Origin: Pseudoxanthobacter soli DSM 19599
Lineage (GTDB): Bacteria > Pseudomonadota > Alphaproteobacteria > Rhizobiales > Segnochrobactraceae
Direction: 5' to 3'
Assembly (NCBI RefSeq): GCF_900148505.1
Contig: NZ_FRXO01000006.1
Span: forward strand, 62,001-126,000
DNA: 64,000 nt
The position numbers and the translations under genes are program-made. Within the stretch, counting starts at the first letter, position 1, and the number at the start of each line of letters is the position of its first letter. Shown in pieces: positions 19,792 through 29,461 of this stretch. The notes under the pieces were generated by a model. The model had not been told where the DNA came from, ran no database searches, and worked only from the letters and a program-made list of their open reading frames with translations.

Positions 19792-20791
19792 GAAGGACAT
19801 CAGCCTTCTGATCCTGATCCTGGTGATCGGCACGATCACGGGCTTCCTCAATCCCCGGTTCGTCTCGGCCATCAACCTGTCCAACACGGCGAACCTGATC
19901 GGGCTGTTCGGGCTCTACGCCATCGGCTCCGGCTTCGTGATCATCGTCGGCGGGATCGATCTCTCGGTGGGCGCGATGTTCGCCCTCCTCGGCGTGATCT
20001 TCATCGACCTCCTGTCGAACTACGAGATGAACTGGGTGCTGGCGCTGGTGCTGATGGTGCTGGCGGGCGGGCTGCTCGGGGCGCTCCACGCCTTCCTGAT
20101 CGTGAGGATGGGGCTGCAGGCCTTCATCGTCACCCTGTGCGGGCTGCTGCTCTATCGCGGCATCGCCCGCTGGTACACCGGCGACGGCACCGCCGGCTTC
20201 CAGTTCGGGCAGAACTTCCCGACCCTCGAATGGCTGACCACCGGCCGCACCTGGGGCGTGCCGCACAGCTTCGTCACCTTCCTGGTGGTGGCGGCGATCA
20301 TGGCGGTGGTACTGCACCGCTCGGTGTTCGGCCGCTATCTCTACGCCGTCGGCAAGAACGAGGAGGCGGCGCGCTATTCCGGCATCCGCACCGGCGCCGT
20401 CATCGCGGCGGCCTATGTGATCGCCGGTCTGCTCGCCGGGCTGTCGTCGATCTATTTCGCGATGTACACCCGCTCGATCGCGCCGGCCTCCCACGGCAAT
20501 TTCTACGAGCTCTACGGCATCGCCGCCGCCGTGCTCGGCGGCTGCTCGCTGCGCGGCGGCGAGGGATCGGTGCTGGGCATCGTGCTCGGTGCGGTGCTGC
20601 TGCAGATCCTGCAGAACCTCGTCAACCTGCTGGGCATTCCGAGTTCGCTCAACTTCGCGGTGATGGGCGCCGTGATCCTGATCGGCGTGCTCGCCGACGA
20701 GCAATATGCCCGCTTCCAGCTGTGGCGCCGCAGCGGCGCGCGGGTCGCGCCGGGCCTTCTGCCGGGCGCGGCGAAGGAAACCGACTCGTGA
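19784..20791 (+). CDS. Sugar ABC transporter permease, RbsC family
   Basis: Membrane channel subunit, 335 residues, hydrophobic from the start. The family motif GGIDLSVGAMFALLGVI is near residue 65. GKNEEAARYSGIRTG and AAAVLGGCSLRGGEGSVLG are also typical. It starts within the ATPase gene (8-bp overlap), the tightest link in this operon. It is the final transporter subunit; a 200-bp gap without genes separates it from the regulator. Confidence 0.93.
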
Positions 20792-20993
20792 GAGGCGAGA
20801 CACGACGCGAGACACGCCGGAGGTGCAGCGGTGGCGCGGCGGTATCGCCGAAATTGAAGTTCGCGTTCTGGCAGCGCTGCCGGGGCGAATACAATCGTCG
20901 CTGACGGTCGCAGGCCGATCTTTGCCATGGCAAGCGGCCCGGAACCCAGTATGAAGAGTCCCTCGGCGTCCTGAAAAGCCTACGGGGATCGGA

Positions 20994-21728
20994 ATGGGCC
21001 TGTCGAATCCCGGCAGCAGCATTACCTTCAATGTATCGAACCAGCTCGGGCGCGAGATCATCTCCGGACGCTATCCCCCCGGCTCGATCCTGCCGAACGA
21101 AGCGGAAATCTCGGCGAGCTTCTCGGTCGGCCGCAGCGCGGTGCGCGAGGCGGTGAAGATGCTCACCGCCAAGGGGCTGGTGGAATCCCGGCCCCGGCGC
21201 GGAACCTGCGTGCGGCCGTCGAGCGCCTGGAATTTCTTCGACCGGGAGGTGCTGGCCTGGCTCCGGGAGGGAAACCCGGATTCCGCGATCATCCTCGAAC
21301 TGATGGAACTGCGCCTCGGGATCGAACCGGAGGCGGCCCGGCTTGCCGCCGAGGTGGCGACGGCGGAACAGATCGAGGCGATCCGGACGGCCTACGGGCA
21401 GATGGAGGCGGCCGGGGAGGGCAAGGCCGAGCCGCTCACGGCGGACGGCGCCTTCCACGGCGCCATCATCGCGGCGACGAACAACCGCTTCTTCCAGCCG
21501 TTCGGCTCGCTGATCCGCACGGCGCTCGCCGTGACGGCGCCGGCGACGCGCGCGATCTTCGGGCCGGCAGCCGCCGATCTTCCGGCGCATCGGCGCGTGC
21601 TCGACGCCATCGCCGCGCGCCAGCCCGAGGCGGCGCGCGACGGCATGAAGGACCTGCTCACCGAGGTGATGAACGCGGTGTCGGAATGGCGGCGGATGCC
21701 GCCGCAGAAGGGCGTGCGCGGAGAGTGA
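20994..21728 (+). CDS. GntR-family regulator, FadR/FCD subfamily (DgoR-like)
   Basis: 244 residues. N-terminal winged helix: LGREIISGRYPPGSILPNEA, then FSVGRSAVREAVKMLTAKGL and RPRRGTCVRP. The C-terminal FCD domain has ELRLGIEPEAARLAA and metal-type histidines (AFHGAIIAATNN, AHRRVLDAI). FCD regulators usually sense organic or sugar acids. With the adjacent galactose/arabinose dehydrogenase and importer, a galactonate- or arabinonate-responsive repressor is a reasonable inference. Confidence 0.88.
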   Translation: MGLSNPGSSITFNVSNQLGREIISGRYPPGSILPNEAEISASFSVGRSAVREAVKMLTAKGLVESRPRRGTCVRPSSAWNFFDREVLAWLREGNPDSAIILELMELRLGIEPEAARLAAEVATAEQIEAIRTAYGQMEAAGEGKAEPLTADGAFHGAIIAATNNRFFQPFGSLIRTALAVTAPATRAIFGPAAADLPAHRRVLDAIAARQPEAARDGMKDLLTEVMNAVSEWRRMPPQKGVRGE

Positions 21729-21788
21729 TCGGCGCTCGGGACTGACCGGGGCCGCCGGCGGCGGCTGCGCTGGCACGGCCGCGTGGCG

Positions 21789-22070
21789 TCAATGGGCGCC
21801 GGGCTTCTGACGCAGCAGCTCGTCGGCGGCGGCGAGGATCGCATCCGGGGGCGTCATGTCCTCCTGCAGGTGCCACTCGACATAGTCGCGGGACACGCCC
21901 GCGCGGTCCTTCATCAACCCCACCCAGTCCGCGCCCGGAAAAGCCGCGCTCATTTTCAGGGCGAGCGCGCGGCCCGTGATGGTGGTTTCCAGCCGGTCCC
22001 TGTCGTTCCCTCGCGCCATGTCGTTTCCCAGCGCCATGTCGTTCCCTCGCGTGTTGTCCTCTCGCGTCAT
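21789..22070 (-). CDS. Small hypothetical protein with repeated N-terminus
   Basis: 93 residues. Residues 9-23 repeat a hexapeptide ([RL]GNDMA, encoded by 18-bp units) with in-frame ATGs in successive units, so the true start is uncertain. The conserved-looking body follows: ETTITGRALALKMSAAFPGA, DWVGLMKDRAGVSRDYVEWH and PPDAILAAADELL. It is soluble, mostly helical, with no recognised family. It stands alone, convergent with the FadR-type gene. Confidence 0.6.
   Translation of the reverse strand: MTREDNTRGNDMALGNDMARGNDRDRLETTITGRALALKMSAAFPGADWVGLMKDRAGVSRDYVEWHLQEDMTPPDAILAAADELLRQKPGAH
22002..22070 (-). repeat. 18-bp in-frame tandem repeats at a gene start
   Basis: Three 18-bp units start at 22002, 22020 and 22038 (GTCGTTCCCTCGCGCCAT type), followed by a 15-bp partial. 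Two of the units carry an in-frame minus-strand ATG, giving alternative starts for the 93-residue protein. Confidence 0.8.
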
Positions 22071-22590
22071 GTCGTCCTCCTCGCCCGGTGGCGGGCACGC
22101 TCGGCATCCATGCCGAGCTAACGCAGCCGGTGCCGGACTGGTTCGACACGGTGCGCGACAACGGCCGCACCGCCGCCCGGAGGCCGGGCTGCGGCCGGCA
22201 TGCGGACCGTTCCGCGCCGAGGCGGAACCCGACCGTCGAGCCGGCGTTGCTCAGGCGGGACGGACCACATTCGAACCGTTCGAATCCACGCAGAGCCGCC
22301 GTCCGCACCGGCGGGCGGTCCCGAACGCGAACGACGGCGGCGACGGAGCGGCCGGCCGTGAGCGGCAAGGGCTTTGAGCAGCAAGAGCCTGGCCGCTGGC
22401 ATCAACATTGGCGGCATCGGTCTTGGCCGTGGACGGGCAACGCACAGGCATGACGGGTGTGCCGCGCACCGCCACGTGAGGCGGCTTCCGGCCGCGTGAT
22501 GGCCGCCGCGGCTTCGGCGAGGCTTCTTCGCTTCTGCGGGACGCCCGGCAGGGCGGCCATGCGCGACGGCGAGACGACGAGAGGAACGGC
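22071..22590. other. 520-bp intergenic stretch with one strong inverted repeat
   Basis: No convincing gene. At 22099-22118 GCTCGGCAT and ATGCCGAGC form a perfect 9-bp inverted repeat with a 2-bp centre. It could be an operator or hairpin upstream of the minus-strand small gene. The rest reads as open frames on several strands only because of high G+C. Confidence 0.5.
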
Positions 22591-23256
22591 ATGAACGACC
22601 GGAACCCCAGCAACATCACCCGACGCGAGCCGGTGGCGGCCGACCTCACTGCCGCGACCTTCGACGCACCGTCCGAAAGGCCGGCGGGGAGCAGGACATC
22701 GCCGTCATCTTCCGAAAGCGGCCCCCGCACCGAGAATGCGGACATCGCATCCGCGGTGCGGCTGCGGATCAACGGCGCGGAGCGGATGCTGCATGTCGAT
22801 CATCGCACCACGCTGCTCGATGCCCTGCGCGAAATTCTGCACCTGACGGGGACCAAAAAGGGCTGCGATTACGGCCAGTGCGGCGCCTGCACGGTGACGG
22901 TGAACGGCCGCCGCATCAATGCGTGCCTGACGCTCGCCGTGATGCACGAGGGTGACGACATCATCACCATCGAGGGCCTCGGCACGCCCGACGCGATGCA
23001 CCCGCTGCAGGCCGCGTTCGTCGAGCACGATGGCTACCAGTGCGGCTACTGCACGCCGGGGCAGATCTGCTCTGCCGGAGCGGTGCTGGAGGAGATCGAA
23101 GCGGGCATTCCGAGCCACGTCACGGCGGACCTGACGGCGCCGATCGAGCCGACGGACGCGGAAATCCGCGAGCGGATGAGCGGCAACATCTGCCGCTGTG
23201 GTGCCTATGCCAACATTCTCGCGGCCATCCGCGATGTCGCGGAGCAACGGACATGA
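22591..23256 (+). CDS. paoA: Aldehyde oxidoreductase small subunit, two [2Fe-2S] clusters (PaoA/YagT-like)
   Basis: Electron-transfer subunit of a molybdenum hydroxylase, 221 residues. The plant-type ferredoxin cluster is [15 protein letters not shown] with a later Cys (RRINACLTL). The second cluster uses [15 protein letters not shown] and NICRCGAY. The N-terminal 55 residues are a low-complexity extension. Unlike E. coli PaoA I see no twin-arginine signal, so the complex is probably cytoplasmic. First gene of a five-gene operon; it overlaps the next by 4 bp. Confidence 0.9.
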   Translation: MNDRNPSNITRREPVAADLTAATFDAPSERPAGSRTSPSSSESGPRTENADIASAVRLRINGAERMLHVDHRTTLLDALREILHLTGTKKGCDYGQCGACTVTVNGRRINACLTLAVMHEGDDIITIEGLGTPDAMHPLQAAFVEHDGYQCGYCTPGQICSAGAVLEEIEAGIPSHVTADLTAPIEPTDAEIRERMSGNICRCGAYANILAAIRDVAEQRT

Positions 23257-24233
23257 GGCCCTTCAGCTACGAGCGCGTGACGAGCCCGGCCGAGGCCGGT
23301 GCGGCGGCGGCGAGCGTGGAGGGCGCGCGCTTCATCGCCGGCGGCACAAATCTGCTCGATCTCATGAAGCACGAGATCGAGGCCCCGGCCCATCTCGTCG
23401 ACGTCAACGGGACGGGCCTCGACCGGATCGAGGACACGGACGATGGCGGGCTTCGGATCGGTGCGCTTGTGCGCAACACCGATCTTGCAGCCGACGGGCG
23501 GGTGCGGAGGGACTATGGCGTCCTGACGCGCGCCCTTGTCGCGGGCGCCTCCGGCCAGTTGCGCAACAAGGCGACGACGGCGGGCAACCTGCTGCAACGG
23601 ACCCGCTGCCCCTATTTCTACGACACCAACATGGCGTGCAACAAACGCGCGCCGGGCAGTGGCTGTTCGGCGCTCGACGGCGTCAGCCGCCAGCTGGCGG
23701 TGATCGGGGCAAGCGAGCACTGCATCGCCACACACCCGAGCGACATGGCGGTCGCCATGCGGGCGCTTGACGCCACCGTGGAGACGGTTTCGGCCGGCGG
23801 CGAGACCCGGTCGATCCCGATCGCCGGCTTCTACACCGCGCCCGGCGACACACCCCACATCGAGACCGTGCTGGAGCCCGGCGAGTTCGTCACCGCCGTC
23901 GTGCTGCCGCCGCCGCCCGGCGGCCGGCATTTCTACTACAAGGTCCGCGACCGGGCGTCCTATGCGTTCGCCCTGGTCTCCGCCGCCGTCGTGGTGCAGC
24001 CGGACGGCACCGGCCGCGTCGCGCTCGGCGGGGTGGCGCACAAGCCCTGGCGCGTGGACGCCGCCGACGAGGCGATGCCCGATGGCGCCGACGCGGTCAC
24101 GGACATCCTGCTTTCGGACGCCGCCCCGACAGATGACAACCGCTTCAAGCTGTCGCTCGCCCGGCGCACGCTGGCACTGCTGCTCGATCGCGCGCGATCG
24201 CCGGACCAGACCGGAGAGGGAGCCCGACCATGA
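23253..24233 (+). CDS. paoB: Aldehyde oxidoreductase FAD subunit with extra Cys cluster (PaoB-like)
   Basis: FAD-binding subunit, 326 residues. FAD motifs: [15 protein letters not shown] and [14 protein letters not shown]. Between them and the C-terminal domain lies [20 protein letters not shown] followed by CSALDG. This Cys-rich insertion binds a [4Fe-4S] cluster in the PaoB/4-hydroxybenzoyl-CoA reductase type of subunit and separates this system from ordinary xanthine dehydrogenase. It starts in the stop of the small subunit (ATGA). Confidence 0.9.
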   Translation: MRPFSYERVTSPAEAGAAAASVEGARFIAGGTNLLDLMKHEIEAPAHLVDVNGTGLDRIEDTDDGGLRIGALVRNTDLAADGRVRRDYGVLTRALVAGASGQLRNKATTAGNLLQRTRCPYFYDTNMACNKRAPGSGCSALDGVSRQLAVIGASEHCIATHPSDMAVAMRALDATVETVSAGGETRSIPIAGFYTAPGDTPHIETVLEPGEFVTAVVLPPPPGGRHFYYKVRDRASYAFALVSAAVVVQPDGTGRVALGGVAHKPWRVDAADEAMPDGADAVTDILLSDAAPTDDNRFKLSLARRTLALLLDRARSPDQTGEGARP

Positions 24234-26425
24234 AATTCGAGCGCGCCGCGCAGGCGAACCCCGCCGACCGAATGGCCGTGATCGGCCGGCCCGTCCGCCG
24301 CGTCGAGGGCCCGCTGAAGGTGACGGGCCGGGCGCCCTACGCTTATGAACGGCACGATGTGGTGAAGGATCCGCTCGTCGGATATCCCGTTGCCGCCGGC
24401 ATCGCCAAGGGCCGGATCCGCGCGATCGACGCCTCGGACGCGCGCAATGCGCCGGGCGTCGTCACCATCGTCACCGCGCTCGACATGGACGCGCTGCCCA
24501 AGGACGACAAGAACATCGTTCCCCTGTTCGGCGGCCGGGCGGTGGAGCACTACCATCAGGCGGTCGCCGTGGTCGTCGCCGGGACCTTCGAACAGGCGAG
24601 GGCCGCGGCTGGGCTGGTGCGGGTGGAATATGAGGCCGAACCGGCGCAGTTCGACCTTCACGCGGCGTACGCGGACCTGAACCGCGACGAGGCCGAGCCG
24701 GACGCGGCGGTCGGCGATTTCGCGGGCGCCTTCGCGGCGGCACCGGTCACGCTCGACGAGACCTACACCACGCCCTGCCAGAGCCACGCGATGATGGAGC
24801 CCCATGCCACGATGGCGGCGTGGCAGGACGGCAGGCTGACGGTTTGGACCTCCAACCAGATGGTCGCGTGGAACCGGTCGGCACTGGCCACCACCCTCGG
24901 CCTGTCCGAGGACGACGTCCGCGTCGTCACGCCCTATATCGGCGGCGGCTTCGGCGCGAAACTGTTCCTGCGGGCCGATGCCGTTCTGGCGGCGCTCGCG
25001 GCCCGCGAGGCGGGGCGGCCGGTGAAGGTCGCGCTGCCGCGCGACATGGTCTTCAACAACACGACGCACCGCGCGGCGACCATCCAGCGCATCCGGATCG
25101 GCGCGACGGCCGACGGGCGGATCACCGCCATCGCCCACGAAAACACCTCCAATGCGCCGCCGGACGGCAAGGGCGAGGATGCGACCTTGCAGACCCATGC
25201 CTTCTATGCCGGGCCGAACCGGCTGATCGTCAACCGGATCGCGACGCTCCACCTTCCCGAGAGCAACTCGATGCGCGCCCCGGGCGACGCCGCCGGCCAG
25301 ATGGCGCTGGAGATCGCCATGGACGAGATGGCGGAGAGGCTCGGCATGGACCCCGTCGCGTTCCGCATCGTCAACGACACCCAGGTCCATCCGCAGGACG
25401 CGACGCGGCGGTTCTCCCAGCGCCGCTTCGTGGAGTGCCTGCGCACCGGTGCGGAGGCGTTCGGGTGGCCGGACCGCAACCGCGCGCCGGGCGCGACGCG
25501 GCACGGCGACTGGCTGATCGGCCACGGCGTCGCGGGTGCCTATCGCGGCGCGCCCGCCACCACCTCCGGCGCGCGCGTGCGGCTGCAGCCGGACGGGTCG
25601 CTGATCGTCGAGACCGACATGACCGACATCGGCACGGGCTCCTACACCATCATCGCCCAGACGGCCTCGGAGATGACCGGCGTTGCAATTGCCGATGTCG
25701 ACGTGCGGCTCGGCGATTCCCGCTATCCGGTGTCGTCGGGCTCCGGCGGGCAGTTCGGCGCGTGCAGTTCGACGGCCGGCGTCTACGCAGCGTGTGTGGC
25801 GCTGCGCAACGAGATCGCGCAGCGCCTGCAGGCGGACCCCGAAACGGTGACGTTCGCCGACGGGACAGTGCGCACCGCGGAGGGCGGCGTTCATCCGCTG
25901 TCGGCGCTAGCGGCGGCCGGCGAGATCGTCGCCGAGGACAGGATCGAGTTCGGCGACTTCCGCGACACGTTCGAGCTCGCGACGTTCGGCGCGCACTTCG
26001 TCGAGGTCGGCGTTCACGCCGCCACCGGCGAAATCAGGGTTCGCCGGATGCTGGCGGTGTGCGATGCCGGCCGCATTCTCAACCCGGTGACCGCCCGCAG
26101 CCAGGTGATCGGCGCGATGACCATGGGCGTCGGCGCGGCGCTGATGGAGGAACTGGCGGTCGACGAGAAACGCGGCTTCTTCGTCAATCACGACCTCGCG
26201 CTCTACGAGGTGCCGGTGCACGCCGACATCCCCACGCAGGACGTGATCTTCCTCGACGGTGCCGACGCGGTTTCCTCTCCCCTCAAGGCAAAGGGCGTCG
26301 GCGAACTCGGCCTCTGCGGCGTAGCGGCAGCGATCGCTAATGCAGTGTTCAACGCCACCGGCATCCGCGTGCGGGACTATCCCGTCACGCTCGACAAGCT
26401 GATCGACCGACTGCCGGCGGTCTGA
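24230..26425 (+). CDS. paoC: Aldehyde oxidoreductase molybdenum-cofactor subunit (PaoC-like)
   Basis: Catalytic subunit, 731 residues, binding molybdopterin cytosine dinucleotide and oxidising aldehydes to acids. Motifs: [57 protein letters not shown], a [13 protein letters not shown] segment, and [18 protein letters not shown] with the conserved active-site Glu. It overlaps paoB by 4 bp. Substrate unknown; aromatic or sugar aldehydes are usual for the group. Confidence 0.92.
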   Translation: MKFERAAQANPADRMAVIGRPVRRVEGPLKVTGRAPYAYERHDVVKDPLVGYPVAAGIAKGRIRAIDASDARNAPGVVTIVTALDMDALPKDDKNIVPLFGGRAVEHYHQAVAVVVAGTFEQARAAAGLVRVEYEAEPAQFDLHAAYADLNRDEAEPDAAVGDFAGAFAAAPVTLDETYTTPCQSHAMMEPHATMAAWQDGRLTVWTSNQMVAWNRSALATTLGLSEDDVRVVTPYIGGGFGAKLFLRADAVLAALAAREAGRPVKVALPRDMVFNNTTHRAATIQRIRIGATADGRITAIAHENTSNAPPDGKGEDATLQTHAFYAGPNRLIVNRIATLHLPESNSMRAPGDAAGQMALEIAMDEMAERLGMDPVAFRIVNDTQVHPQDATRRFSQRRFVECLRTGAEAFGWPDRNRAPGATRHGDWLIGHGVAGAYRGAPATTSGARVRLQPDGSLIVETDMTDIGTGSYTIIAQTASEMTGVAIADVDVRLGDSRYPVSSGSGGQFGACSSTAGVYAACVALRNEIAQRLQADPETVTFADGTVRTAEGGVHPLSALAAAGEIVAEDRIEFGDFRDTFELATFGAHFVEVGVHAATGEIRVRRMLAVCDAGRILNPVTARSQVIGAMTMGVGAALMEELAVDEKRGFFVNHDLALYEVPVHADIPTQDVIFLDGADAVSSPLKAKGVGELGLCGVAAAIANAVFNATGIRVRDYPVTLDKLIDRLPAV

Positions 26426-26453
26426 CGGCGTCGGCGGTCCATCGGAGGCTCGC

Positions 26454-27404
26454 ATGTTCATCGACGACGATACCCGACCGCGCTGCGTTTCCGTCGCGAC
26501 CGCCGCCCCCCGGATGCGGGTTCGCGCGGGAGACTTTCCGGTCGATCGCATCGAGGAACCCGTCGCATTGGCCGTTCTCGTCGGTGGGACCGGCGGTTTC
26601 TACCGCCCCGCCGGTGCGGCAATGTTCGTGGACCACGCCGGCAACCGCGCCGGCTCGCTGTCGTCCGGCTGCGTCGATGCCGATGTGGCGCTCCATGCGG
26701 CCGAGGTTGGACGGACCGGCATAGCCCGGACGGTGCGTTACGGCGACGGATCGCCGTTCATGGATATCCGCCTGCCCTGCGGCGGCGGCATCGACGTTCT
26801 GGTGCTGCCAACATCCCGGGCAGAGCTTTCGCCCGTGCGCACCGCGATCGCCGCCCGGCAGGCCTGCACCCTGCGGCTCGGCGCGACGGGCATTTCGGCG
26901 GAGCCGGCCGGCGTTGCCCGAGTGACGGTCGAGATCGTTCCCGACCCGCGCTTCGTCGTGTTCGGAAAGGGACCGGAGGCGGCGACGTTCGCCAGCCTCG
27001 CGGCGGGTCTCGGCTACGAGACTGTGCTCCTGTCGCCCGGCGGCGGCGCAGCGGGCATCGCGGTCGACAAGGCCGTGGCGGCGATGCCGTTCACGGGGCC
27101 GGATTCGCTCGCCGCGGTGCCGGTCGATGCCCATACGGCCGGAGTGCTGTTCTTCCACGACCACGACGCGGAGGCGGAGATCCTTCAATGTCTGGTTCAG
27201 ACGGAAGCGTTCTATCTGGGCGCCCAGGGGAGCCGGCGGACTGCCACCCGACGGGCGGAAAGGCTACGGACACTCGGCATCGCGGAGACGCAGATCGCCC
27301 GGGTGCGGGGGCCGATCGGCGCCGTTCCCGCGGCCCGCGATCCGCGCACGCTCGCCGCCTCGGTGCTGGCGGAGGTGCTGGGCGAGGCGCAGGCCCGTCT
27401 ATGA
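26454..27404 (+). CDS. XdhC/PaoD-type molybdenum cofactor insertion chaperone
   Basis: 316 residues. The N-terminal XdhC domain has ALAVLVGGTGGFYRPAGAAM, GSLSSGCVDADVALHA (with the conserved Cys) and DIRLPCGGGIDVLV. The C-terminal Rossmann-like XdhC_C domain has FVVFGKGPEAATFASLA, GVLFFHDHDAEAEIL and YLGAQGSRRT. Such proteins bind and insert the molybdenum cofactor into the large subunit. It follows paoC by 28 bp and overlaps the nucleotidyltransferase gene. Confidence 0.9.
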   Translation: MFIDDDTRPRCVSVATAAPRMRVRAGDFPVDRIEEPVALAVLVGGTGGFYRPAGAAMFVDHAGNRAGSLSSGCVDADVALHAAEVGRTGIARTVRYGDGSPFMDIRLPCGGGIDVLVLPTSRAELSPVRTAIAARQACTLRLGATGISAEPAGVARVTVEIVPDPRFVVFGKGPEAATFASLAAGLGYETVLLSPGGGAAGIAVDKAVAAMPFTGPDSLAAVPVDAHTAGVLFFHDHDAEAEILQCLVQTEAFYLGAQGSRRTATRRAERLRTLGIAETQIARVRGPIGAVPAARDPRTLAASVLAEVLGEAQARL

Positions 27405-27979
27405 TTCCCGGCGGTGGAAGTGGAAGCCTTCAGGTTGTGGTTCTCGCAGCCGGGCGATCCCGGCGTTTCGGCGCGCGGGACAAGCTGACGAGCCTCGTCG
27501 CCGGCCGGCCGATGGCCCTCTCCGTCGCCCGCCTTGTCGCGGGTTTGTTTTGCGGCGGAGCCGTTGCAGTGGTGCGAAACCCAGCCGTGGCGGGACTTTT
27601 CCGCTCGCGCGGCTTCGCAATCGTGCCCGCGGGACGACAGAACGGCGGCCAGAGCGCCAGCCTGAAGCGGGGTCTCGCCCGCGCCCGGCGGAGGGGCGCC
27701 GGCCGCGTGCTGGTACTCCTCGCCGACATGCCGTTCCTGACGCGGGCGGATCTTGAACGCATGGCGCGGCGGCGGGTCTGGCAACCGGCGATGGCGCAGG
27801 CCGGCGGGCGGACGCTGCCGCCGACGCTCGTTCCCCGCGCGCTGTTTCCGTTGCTCGACCGGCTGAAGGGAGATGCCGGTGCCGGGGCCGTTCTGAGGCG
27901 CAGGCCGGACCTGCGACGGGTGAACCTGGCCGCCTCGAGCCTGATCGATATCGACAAACCGGACGTGGGGCTCGGTTAG
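27401..27979 (+). CDS. MobA/MocA-like nucleotidyltransferase
   Basis: 192 residues, probably the CTP:molybdopterin cytidylyltransferase that finishes the cofactor for the PaoABC-like enzyme. Nucleotide-binding opening VVVLAAGRSRRFGARDKL, then GGQSASLKRGLARARRRGAG and the metal-binding LVLLADMPFLTRADL. The ATG overlaps the XdhC stop (ATGA). It is unusually rich in Arg and slightly short for the family. Confidence 0.85.
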   Translation: MIPGGGSGSLQVVVLAAGRSRRFGARDKLTSLVAGRPMALSVARLVAGLFCGGAVAVVRNPAVAGLFRSRGFAIVPAGRQNGGQSASLKRGLARARRRGAGRVLVLLADMPFLTRADLERMARRRVWQPAMAQAGGRTLPPTLVPRALFPLLDRLKGDAGAGAVLRRRPDLRRVNLAASSLIDIDKPDVGLG

Positions 27980-28097
27980 GTGCAAAAAATCGTGTGTTCC
28001 GCGGCACGAATAGACCTGATTTATCTGTGGCGATCTCCTTGCATTTTTGCCGGCTCATCGGCACATAAATCCGACAGACAAGCTGGAACCGGCGCAG

Positions 28098-28286
28098 ATG
28101 ATGCCAATTTCACCGGATAATCCGGAACCTGCAGGAGAGGTCGCGGACCTTCCCCGCCTGGATGCTGGGCTTGCCTCGCTTCTGGAGGCCATCGAAGCCG
28201 AAAAGGTTCCCGCGAGGCTGCTGAAGCTTGCGGAGCAACTGCAGGGGGAATTGACCCTCAGGAAGCAGCGGCAGAATCCGAACTGA
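28098..28286 (+). CDS. NepR-like small protein (possible anti-sigma factor)
   Basis: 62 residues from the ATG at 28098 (a TTG at 28047 would give 79). The sequence LPRLDAGLASLLEAIEAEKV then PARLLKLAEQLQGEL follows the NepR pattern of two helices joined by a VPxRxxxL element. NepR holds the general-stress sigma factor EcfG inactive until PhyR binds it. The usual YDxVV before the second helix is absent, so this is a divergent member at best. An ECF sigma gene lies 8 kb away; no PhyR is in the window. Intergenic DNA upstream shows no GGAAC/CGTT promoter. Confidence 0.45.
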   Translation: MMPISPDNPEPAGEVADLPRLDAGLASLLEAIEAEKVPARLLKLAEQLQGELTLRKQRQNPN

Positions 28287-28438
28287 CCCGTTGCGGCCGC
28301 AGGATTGCGCCACAGAACGGCATTCCAGGTCGGCATTATAGTCAGCTTGGCAGACCGCCGGGTCGCAAGGCGCGCGAGACGTGCCTGTGAGCTGACGAGC
28401 GACGTCGGAGGCGGCCGATCCGCTCGGCCGCGGTGCGT

Positions 28439-29461
28439 TCAGCGACCATAGATCCTGTCGAGCACGCCGGCGACGGCGCGGTGGTTCGCGGTGTCCGGAT
28501 CGAAGCCGCCGCCGGCGGCGAGGCGATCTGCCCAGGCGACGATCGCCCGCCCGCCCCAGTCATCCGGCGGGCCGGCAAGAACCTGCCTTTGCGTGCCCCG
28601 GCGCAGTTCCGCAGTGAAATCGAAGAACGAGCCGGCGACGTTGGCGAGCGACAGCGCGCCCGATGTGCCGTGGAAGATCGCTTCGATGACGGCGTCGCGG
28701 CCGGCGTTGAGCCCCCACGAACAGGCGAGCCGCGCCACCGCGCCCGTTTCGAGCCCGAGCGTCACGACCGCATAATCCTCCACCTCGTCCGCCGGGCGGC
28801 GGAGACGGCGGCCACCGCGGTAGAGGTCGGCCGACACCGCCTCGACCGGCACGAAATCGAGCGTCCAGAGCAACAGGTCGACGAGGTGCACGCCGAGATC
28901 CATGACACAGCCGCCGCCGGCAAGCGCCATGTCGTAGAACCATGGCTTGTCCGGCCCGTAGGCGTTGTGGAAGGTCAGATCGACGGCATAAACCGTGCCG
29001 ATCTCGCCGGCGCGGATGTGCGCGCGGACGAGCCGCATCGCCTCGGCGTGGCGATAGGACAGGTCGATGCCGAGCGGCCGGTTCGCCGCGCGCGCGGCGT
29101 CGATGACGGCGGCGACTTCGGCGCCGGTCCGCGCGAGAGGCTTCTGGCAGAACACGGCGATGCCGGCTTCGAGCGCGCGGATCGCCTGGGCGGCGTGCAG
29201 CGCGCTCGGCGTCGCGATCACGATGCCGTCGGGCCGGGCGTCGATCAGATCGTCGAGAGAGCCGGCGGCAAAGGCGGTCGGCGACAGCGCGCGTGCAGAC
29301 GAGACCATGTCGGGTGACGGATCGCACACGGCGCAGGCCTCGGCGAGGCCGGAGGCGAGGACGGCCTCCATGCGGTGCCGTCCGATCCAGCCCACACCGA
29401 GGAAGCCGAGGCGCAACGGTGCGGCGTGCGGAGACGCGGGAGCAGCCATCGCGCGCGTCAT
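28439..29461 (-). CDS. Gfo/Idh/MocA-family oxidoreductase
   Basis: NAD(P)-dependent sugar or cyclitol dehydrogenase, 340 residues. Rossmann motif LGFLGVGWIGRHRMEAVL, catalytic Lys in FCQKPLARTGAEV, ligand-type DLSYRHAEAMRLVR, and the C-terminal domain GGGCVMDLGVHLVDLLLWTL with the usual Asp/His pair. It starts inside the stop of the medium-chain dehydrogenase (ATGA overlap), so the two act together. Many inositol and keto-sugar dehydrogenases belong here; linkage to the inositol-3-phosphate synthase operon nearby makes a cyclitol substrate plausible but unproven. Confidence 0.88.
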   Translation of the reverse strand: MTRAMAAPASPHAAPLRLGFLGVGWIGRHRMEAVLASGLAEACAVCDPSPDMVSSARALSPTAFAAGSLDDLIDARPDGIVIATPSALHAAQAIRALEAGIAVFCQKPLARTGAEVAAVIDAARAANRPLGIDLSYRHAEAMRLVRAHIRAGEIGTVYAVDLTFHNAYGPDKPWFYDMALAGGGCVMDLGVHLVDLLLWTLDFVPVEAVSADLYRGGRRLRRPADEVEDYAVVTLGLETGAVARLACSWGLNAGRDAVIEAIFHGTSGALSLANVAGSFFDFTAELRRGTQRQVLAGPPDDWGGRAIVAWADRLAAGGGFDPDTANHRAVAGVLDRIYGR

